Positions 57,879-64,000 of a stretch of 64,000 bases of DNA are shown one piece after another; position 1 is the stretch's first letter; every line of letters begins with the position of its first letter. The notes beneath the pieces are model-generated. The model saw only the letters and a program-made list of their open reading frames with translations. It did not search any database and was not told the origin of the DNA. The stretch covers positions 10,292,001 through 10,356,000 of the forward strand of contig CAVNZM010000004.1 of NCBI GenBank assembly GCA_963693365.1, in the 5' to 3' direction. Source of the DNA: Amoebidium appalachense (Eukaryota; Ichthyosporea). A program made the position numbers and the translations under genes.

Positions 57879-58885
57879 GGGGGGGGGGGGGGGGGGGGGG
57901 GGGGATGGACACACACACCGCTGGGCTGCGCATAGTTTCACACGCGTACACAAGCATGCGCAGACCTCACAGAGTTCACCTCTCACACACCTCTAAATTG
58001 CAGACGGACCAAATCAAAAGGGCAGCAGAAAAGGGCGATAAGGTGCAGGCACAGGCCCTGGCCAAGCAGTTGGTGATGGTGCGAAAGCAAAGAGAGAAGA
58101 ACTTTGGCGCACAGGCAAAGGTACGTTGGTGTTAGCCTTTGCTTGTTGAGATCGTTGCTTGTTTGAGTGTGATTTCTGTGGGGGGTGCCTTTGCTGGGGC
58201 CGCACTATATTTGGTGTGGTTTCTACTGGGACGTGCATCTTTTTTAAATGGAGATGGAACGAGGGAAACAACTGAAAGGAGCGGTAGGAGGAGGGGGGGG
58301 AGGGGGGGAGGGGGGTCATGTAAAGCCACAGAGGGAGGTGTATGCCGTGTTTACTTGTGGTGGCTGTGTGTGTGTTCACGGTGGTGCACGGGCACAGATC
58401 CAAGGAATCAGCGGCAACATGACGGGCATGGCTGCAGACATGAAGATGGCCCAGGCAATGGCCGGCACAACAAAGGTGTGCCACCCTTCCCTCACACACA
58501 ACAGGAATATCGGGCCCTCACATGCACTTTCCCCCCTTCCAAGCGCACACACACACACACACACAAAGACACACACATGCACATGTACACACACACCACT
58601 TTCCGGATGAACCCTGTCAAATGGTGTTTGCTAACCCTGCATCGCTGTTCCTTGTTGCCTGTTGTGCTGTGTCCTGCACGTGTTCATATTGCTATCCTGC
58701 CATCCCTCTTTCCTTTCATTTGGAGCCTCTCTCACGTTTTTCTTCCTCTCTTTTCCTTTTCCCATGCCCTTTCCCCTCCCCCCCCCCTCCCTCCCCCCCA
58801 AAGCCTCCGTCGTTAACTCTGGACCCACATTGACCTCCCCGCGCCCCCCCCCCCGCCCCCCCCCCCATCCCTCCCCATCCCCTGA

Positions 58886-58940
<55 letters not shown>

Positions 58941-58988
58941 TGCACAGGTACCTTACATGCTTTGCACGCACCCGCACACGTGTGCGCG

Positions 58989-59034
<46 letters not shown>

Positions 59035-59638
59035 AGCACGTGCGCGCGCGCACATACACACACACACACTCCCCTACAAGCTTCTTCTCGATCCTTTTCC
59101 GATCACACTTAATACCCATAGACCCTTTGTGTACCCTCCCTCTCACTCTTTTTTTTCAATCAGCCCCCCCCTCCCCCCCCCCCCCCCCCGGTGGCTTCTC
59201 CGCGAGGGCCTTTCCCACCCTCTGTTGCATACACCTCCTGTCTGCCTCCTGCATCCTTTTTCTTTTACGATTATATAGATCAGATTTCCCACCCATTTTG
59301 ATTCCGTGCCGGTCTGCTTATTGTTCTAGACCAACATCCTCATGTCTATGGGCCATGGCTGGGGTGCTAAGTGTGTGTGTGGGGGGGGTGGGGGTGGGGG
59401 GGTATGGTGTGTGCCCGTGTGTTGGGGGGGGGGGGGGGGGGGGAGGGGAGGGCGGTTGGGGGGGGGGGGGGGGGGGATGACACTGCGATGCACGAGCAAT
59501 AAGAAGCTGCCCACACGTACAGGCCCCACACTTCAACGTGACTACGCATTGTGGGCATTTGTCTCCCTCACGCCTAGCTTTCCTGTGTATACTAGTAACA
59601 AAATGTTTAGATTTTTTACAGCATTTACGTTTTTGCAG

Positions 59639-59682
<44 letters not shown>

Positions 59683-59830
59683 AGCAGCATGCGCCTATTA
59701 GTCTGTGGGTATGTGCCGTGGTGTGATGTGTTGTGTGTGGTGTGTGTGTGCCTGCACGTGGTGTGTGCGTGTATGTGTATGGATTCAGGTGTGGGAATAT
59801 GTGCATCATGGTGTGAGGAATGTGATGTGG

Positions 59831-59888
<58 letters not shown>

Positions 59889-60293
59889 ACACCCCCCTCT
59901 CTCCTCCCACTCAAGCACACAGACACAAACAGACACATACACGCGCACACACCCATACATTCGCTCACTCATCCACATGCACATGGACACACACGCGTGT
60001 GAAGCAGTCGCGCTGTTTCTTTTTAGGGACAGAGGAATTGTTGTGTCTTTCCAACGAGTGTGCTGACTGTGTTTCCTTTGTCCCTTTCTTTTTCCTCCTT
60101 CCTTTTCTTTCTTTTTTTTTTTTGCTTTTTCTTTCTTTCTTTTTCTTTTTTCTTCCTTCGTCTTCTTTTTTATTCCTTTTTTTCTCAGGCCATGGCAGCG
60201 ACGAACAAGGCCATGGATGCGCAAAAGATGCAGAAGACGATGATGGAGTTTGAGAAGAACAACATGCAGATGGAGATGACCTCCGAGATGAGT

Positions 60294-60352
<59 letters not shown>

Positions 60353-60558
60353 TGTGTACGTGTGTGTGTGCATGGTTTTGTATCTGTGTGTGTCTGGGGG
60401 GAGGGGGGGGGGGGGGGGAGGGCTTGGTGTGGGCACCTGTGTGTTATGGGTGTGCTTGTGCTTGTACGTTTGGTTGTGCATGTGTGTGCTGTTTGTGGTT
60501 GTGGTGTTGGGGTTGGTGGTTGGGCTCTGTGTGTGTGTGTGTTCATGGAAGGAGGGGG

Positions 60559-60589
<31 letters not shown>

Positions 60590-61517
60590 CGGGTATGTGC
60601 ATGTGCATCTGCCGAACAGCTGTGTGTGTGTGTGTGTTTGCCTTTTTTTGTGGTGGTATGTATGTGTGTGTGGTGGTGGTGGTGGTGGTGTGTGTGTGTG
60701 TGTGTGGTGGTGGTGGTGGTGTTTGTGTGTGTGTGTGTGTGTGTGTGTTGGGCGGGGGGGGGGGGGGGGGGGGGAAAGAGTATTCGATGCAAAAGATAAA
60801 TATTTTTGACCATGCGCAAGACCAACTCTGGAGGCAAATGAGCATGCATGTGTGCACCTACACACACCTGTGTATGGGCGTAAAGGTAACATGGCCGTTT
60901 TAGTATTTTTTGGAGTATTCTAGGGGATAGGTGCCAAAGCCTGGCAATGTGAGATCAACAGAGATCATAGGGGGAGAGGGCTGGGATGAATTGGAGAGAG
61001 AGATGGCAAAGGAGGGGGGGGGGGAGGGGGGGGGGGGGGGGGAGGGGGGGGGGAGTGTGGATTGACTAAGCAGGGATTTATTAGAGAGAAGTGTGAGAAG
61101 TATTAGAGAGATTTGAATGTTTCCCGAACTTCCTTTTGACGTATAAAAAGGAGGATATGTAGTCATGATCGAGAGAGCAAACAGAATTTCACTGATATAT
61201 GGGGCACGCAGTGAACGACACTATCGAGGGAGTGATGGAGGATGACGAGGAAGAGAGTGAGGAGATCATGAACCAGGTGCTGGACGAGATCGGCATCGAG
61301 CTGGGCCAGAGCGTACGTTGTCCTTTCCTCCCCCCCCCCCCCCCCCCCCCGGTTTCGTTAACGAGGGGAATAGGTCGAAACTCGGGTACTGTGGATGACG
61401 TGGGCCCCCCCTGAGGATGGGCTCTGCTTATTATGCATACTCTTTATGTATGGCTTGCATTCTGCATCGTGTTATCCGTTTGTTCTTGTGTACTTCGTAC
61501 TTTTTGACGCATTCAAA

Positions 61518-61548
<31 letters not shown>

Positions 61549-61937
61549 ACACATCACCACCACCACCACCACCACCACCAACACGTACACACCCCCACAC
61601 ACAAACACAACACGCAGAAAGAAAAACATAATAAAAACCCTTCCCCCCCCCCCCCCCCCCCCCCCTCCCCGTCGGGGGAGAAAATAATGCTTCCCCTCCG
61701 CCGCCATCTTATCCCTCCTTGCTCGCTTTGTCCCTCTCCCTCCCTCCCTCCCTCCCTCCCTTCTCTCTCTCTCTCTCTCTCTCTCCCCCCCCCCCCCCCT
61801 CTCTCTCTCTCTCCCCCACCCCCCCCTTCGGCCTCTCCCTCTCTCTCCCCCTCCCTTCACCCATCCCTCCCCCCCCCCCCCCCCCCCCTCTCTCTCTCCC
61901 CCAACCTCCCCCCCCCCTCCCTCCCTCCCTCCCTCCT

Positions 61938-61989
<52 letters not shown>

Positions 61990-62176
61990 CCCCTGTACTT
62001 CGTACTTTTTGACGCATTCAAACCCCCCCCCCCCCCCCTCTCGCCCCTCTCCCTCCCTCCCTCACCCCTTTTTCTCTCTCCCCATCCCTTCCCCCATCCC
62101 CCCTCCTCCCTCCCCCCCCCCCCCCCCGGCCCCCCTCCTTCTATCCCTTCCTCCTGTTCTCTCTCTCTCTCCCCCC

Positions 62177-62207
<31 letters not shown>

Positions 62208-62691
62208 CCCCCCCCCCCCTCTTTCCCCTCTCTCCTTCCTCACTCCCCCCCCCCCCCTCCCCCTCCCCCTCCTCCTTCCATCCATCCCTCCTGTTCTCTT
62301 TCACTCGCTTTCTCTCCAGCACCTCTCTCTGCTGTGGTCTCTACTCGCTTCTCGGTCACAGCCTTTACCCTCTCTTTCCATCACAACCTTTCATTTGTTC
62401 CCCTCTCCTGCTTTCCACGTTGACCATTGTTGTTCACTTGCTGCATTGTCCTCCCCCCCCCCCCCCCCCCCCCCAACTCTTCGTCCACTTCAAGGCCTCA
62501 ATGCACCCTCTCTCTCTTATCTGTGTTGCTCCATATCTGTTGTCTTTCTGGTACTTTGGACAATCGACTTCCAGTTTAGTTCCGACTAGCGGGAGGAGGT
62601 CTTGGGCAAAGGGTAGTACTGGGTTCCGTCTGGGGGTTTGCAATGAGCACCTGCTAATTACCCCCCCCCCCCCCCCCCCCCCCCGGAACAC

Positions 62692-62790
<99 letters not shown>

Positions 62791-62885
62791 TGGCGGATGC
62801 GCCTGCCTCCAAGCTCAAGGCCAGTGCGCAGGAAGAGGAAGACTTGGACGCGCTGACGGCAAAACTGGCCGGTCTGAAGGGATAG
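56720..62885 (+). CDS. CHMP2: CHMP2/Vps2 homologue, ESCRT-III subunit
   Basis: ESCRT-III subunit acting with Vps24/CHMP3 and Vps4 in membrane scission at endosomes, midbody and nuclear envelope. Exons: 56720-56756, 57060-57151, 58004-58120, 58398-58475, 60189-60291, about 61199-61312, 62790-62885. Start ATG gives [11 protein letters not shown], the classic N-terminus of this family. Then come [20 protein letters not shown] and LEADEKRL (helix 1), [20 protein letters not shown] (helix 2), and [20 protein letters not shown] followed by MMEFEKNN. The acidic helix [19 protein letters not shown] is next, and the C-terminal [14 protein letters not shown] fits the MIT-interacting motif that recruits Vps4. 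About 212 residues, normal for the family. All junctions fit except the start of exon 6: exon 5 ends in phase 1 (GAGATGA|GTACGT) but no AG precedes TGGGGCAC at 61200. A duplicated 48-bp stretch and an inverted dispersed repeat lie in introns. Confidence 0.92.
57613..57705. repeat. 48-bp tandem duplication in CHMP2 intron 2
   Basis: GTTTTTTATTGTGYGGCTAC followed by CCAGAACACACC and ATCACCCAC occurs twice in tandem with three differences. Confidence 0.85.
57801..57904. repeat. (TG)n plus poly(G) tract in CHMP2 intron 2
   Basis: About 70 bp of TG followed by about 27 bp of G, about 100 bp upstream of exon 3. Confidence 0.9.
61142..61149 (+). promoter_or_regulatory. TATA-like box before CHMP2 exon 6
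   Basis: TATAAAAA lies 57 bp upstream of ATG 61199, which is in frame with the CHMP2 C-terminus. A possible internal promoter for a short C-terminal form; weak evidence alone. Confidence 0.25.
61351..61516 (-). repeat. Dispersed repeat family, inverted 166-bp copy
   Basis: Reverse complement of 25066-25231, same length and high identity, bounded by poly(C) on both sides in CHMP2 intron 6. A second short piece, its first 35 bp, recurs at about 61997-62031, also followed by poly(C). Confidence 0.85.
61636..62300. repeat. C- and CT-rich simple sequence in CHMP2 intron 6
   Basis: Alternating (CT)n and poly(C), including a pure (CT)n run at about 61939-61986. No exon seen between 61313 and 62789. 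Confidence 0.85.
62696..62788. repeat. (CA)n microsatellite ending in the exon 7 acceptor
   Basis: About 46 CA units leading directly to AG|ATGGCG at 62788-62790. The microsatellite takes the place of the polypyrimidine tract. Confidence 0.95.
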
Positions 62886-63664
62886 ACGTGCGGGGGTGGG
62901 GTTTATATTATTGTTTGGTTTTTGTTTTATTTCTGTGAAGGTACAGGTGCAGGGCCTGGGGTTCAGTAGTTGGCTCGAGATAGTTATATCTTGTACCCGC
63001 CGATATAGAGATTGGTTTTGTTTATGTATCCAGGCCCTGCCAGGCAAACACATACACACAATCACGCACTCACACACACACACACACGGGCTGCACAGTG
63101 CGCATGCAGCACACTCGCACACGCAGATATGCATATGGGTAATGCCGCCATAATACAATGTGTGTAATAATAAATGCTGGTGTTTTTCACTGTGATGATG
63201 TTGCATGAGTAGCAGACACACAAAGCATGATTTCGTAGGCGCAAACAAAAGTGAAACACATGTTGGATATGGGTAGTTGTACATATGCATACTGTCACTA
63301 AGTGTGTATGCATGTAAGGCGTCGATTATACGGCAACCAATAAAATAAAGTCAGATAGCTATCACGTGGGAAGGAGGTAATGGATCCTATTGCCTCGGAC
63401 CTGGTTTCTAAATACATGGTTTTATGAACGAGTGAATCATAGGAAGTTCTTGTCTTCTATTTTTTTTTTTTTTTTTTTTTTTTGGGGGGGGGGGGGGAGT
63501 ATGAACTAAAAGGGAGTAATGGCTATTTTGCAGATATATGAAATCGAGACAGCTACATAATTGTTTACTCATCATGGTAACGGTTGCTGGCCCTCCTCCT
63601 CCCCACCCCTCCCTTCCCCAACTCTCGGCCCACAAACATCACATGCATGCACGCGCGTGCGCAT

Positions 63665-63696
<32 letters not shown>

Positions 63697-63863
63697 ACAC
63701 ATACACACACACACACACACATGTACACACACACACACACACATGTGCACTGTGTTGCGCGCGTGCACAATGCCACACACACGCCCATATGTAGTCGGCG
63801 TCACACACACGCATGCGCACACGTATACACACACATGTCCACATACGCACACACACCACACGT

Positions 63864-63902
<39 letters not shown>

Positions 63903-63911
63903 CACACAGTG

Positions 63912-63960
<49 letters not shown>

Positions 63961-64000
63961 TATCACAGACACGACATCCAGACACATGTAAGTTCTGTTC
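62886..64000. other. 3' flank of CHMP2; CA-rich to window end
   Basis: Contains AATAAA signals at about 63167 (AATAATAAATGC) and 63340 (CAATAAAATAAAG), candidates for CHMP2 polyadenylation. A T/G tract lies at 63460-63497 and CA-rich microsatellite from 63665 on. No further gene seen. Confidence 0.6.

Overview
This is nuclear DNA of a eukaryote that I cannot place further. Genes are split by spliceosomal introns, there is one nuclear-type tRNA, and coding exons are GC-rich. The gaps are filled with very long (TG)n/(CA)n, (GA)n and poly(G)/poly(C) tracts. Most long open frames in the window are translations of these simple repeats and are not genes.

Layout. 0-3.5 kb: minus-strand exons of a plasma-membrane-type Ca2+ P-type ATPase, carrying at least five single-base frame breaks and running off the left end. 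3.5-12 kb: mostly microsatellite and unrecognised DNA, with a tRNA-Thr(AGU) and a 456-bp foldback element. 12-33.3 kb: two tandem minus-strand paralogues of RanGAP1 (Ran GTPase-activating protein). Eight consecutive internal exons have identical lengths in the two copies. A Penelope-like reverse transcriptase with one internal stop lies in an intron of the upstream copy. 34-35 kb: a LINE fragment and a short MITE. 35.0-53.9 kb: an 18.86-kb mobile element with about 470-bp terminal inverted repeats and a 5-bp target duplication (CTGAC). It encodes a protein-primed family B DNA polymerase, a truncated Dam-type adenine methyltransferase and four proteins I do not recognise. It also holds an 11-copy 183-bp satellite. 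53.9-55.7 kb: a small two-exon gene whose 5' leader was split by the insertion, then a LINE 3' fragment. 56.7-62.9 kb: a plus-strand seven-exon CHMP2/Vps2 (ESCRT-III) gene. The rest is CA-rich sequence.

The element is the most unusual part. It resembles Polintons or Polinton-like viruses in its polymerase and inverted repeats. No integrase, capsid, packaging ATPase or protease is recognisable. Each end carries a 68-bp near-perfect palindrome containing two TGACGTCA boxes, starting 8 bp from the terminus. A recurring ATTGGACGCC motif lies in the repeats and upstream of three element genes. The polymerase has four frame breaks and one other gene has one, so this copy looks damaged. The RanGAP exons (about 2.4 kb of coding sequence) show none, so general assembly error is a poor explanation.
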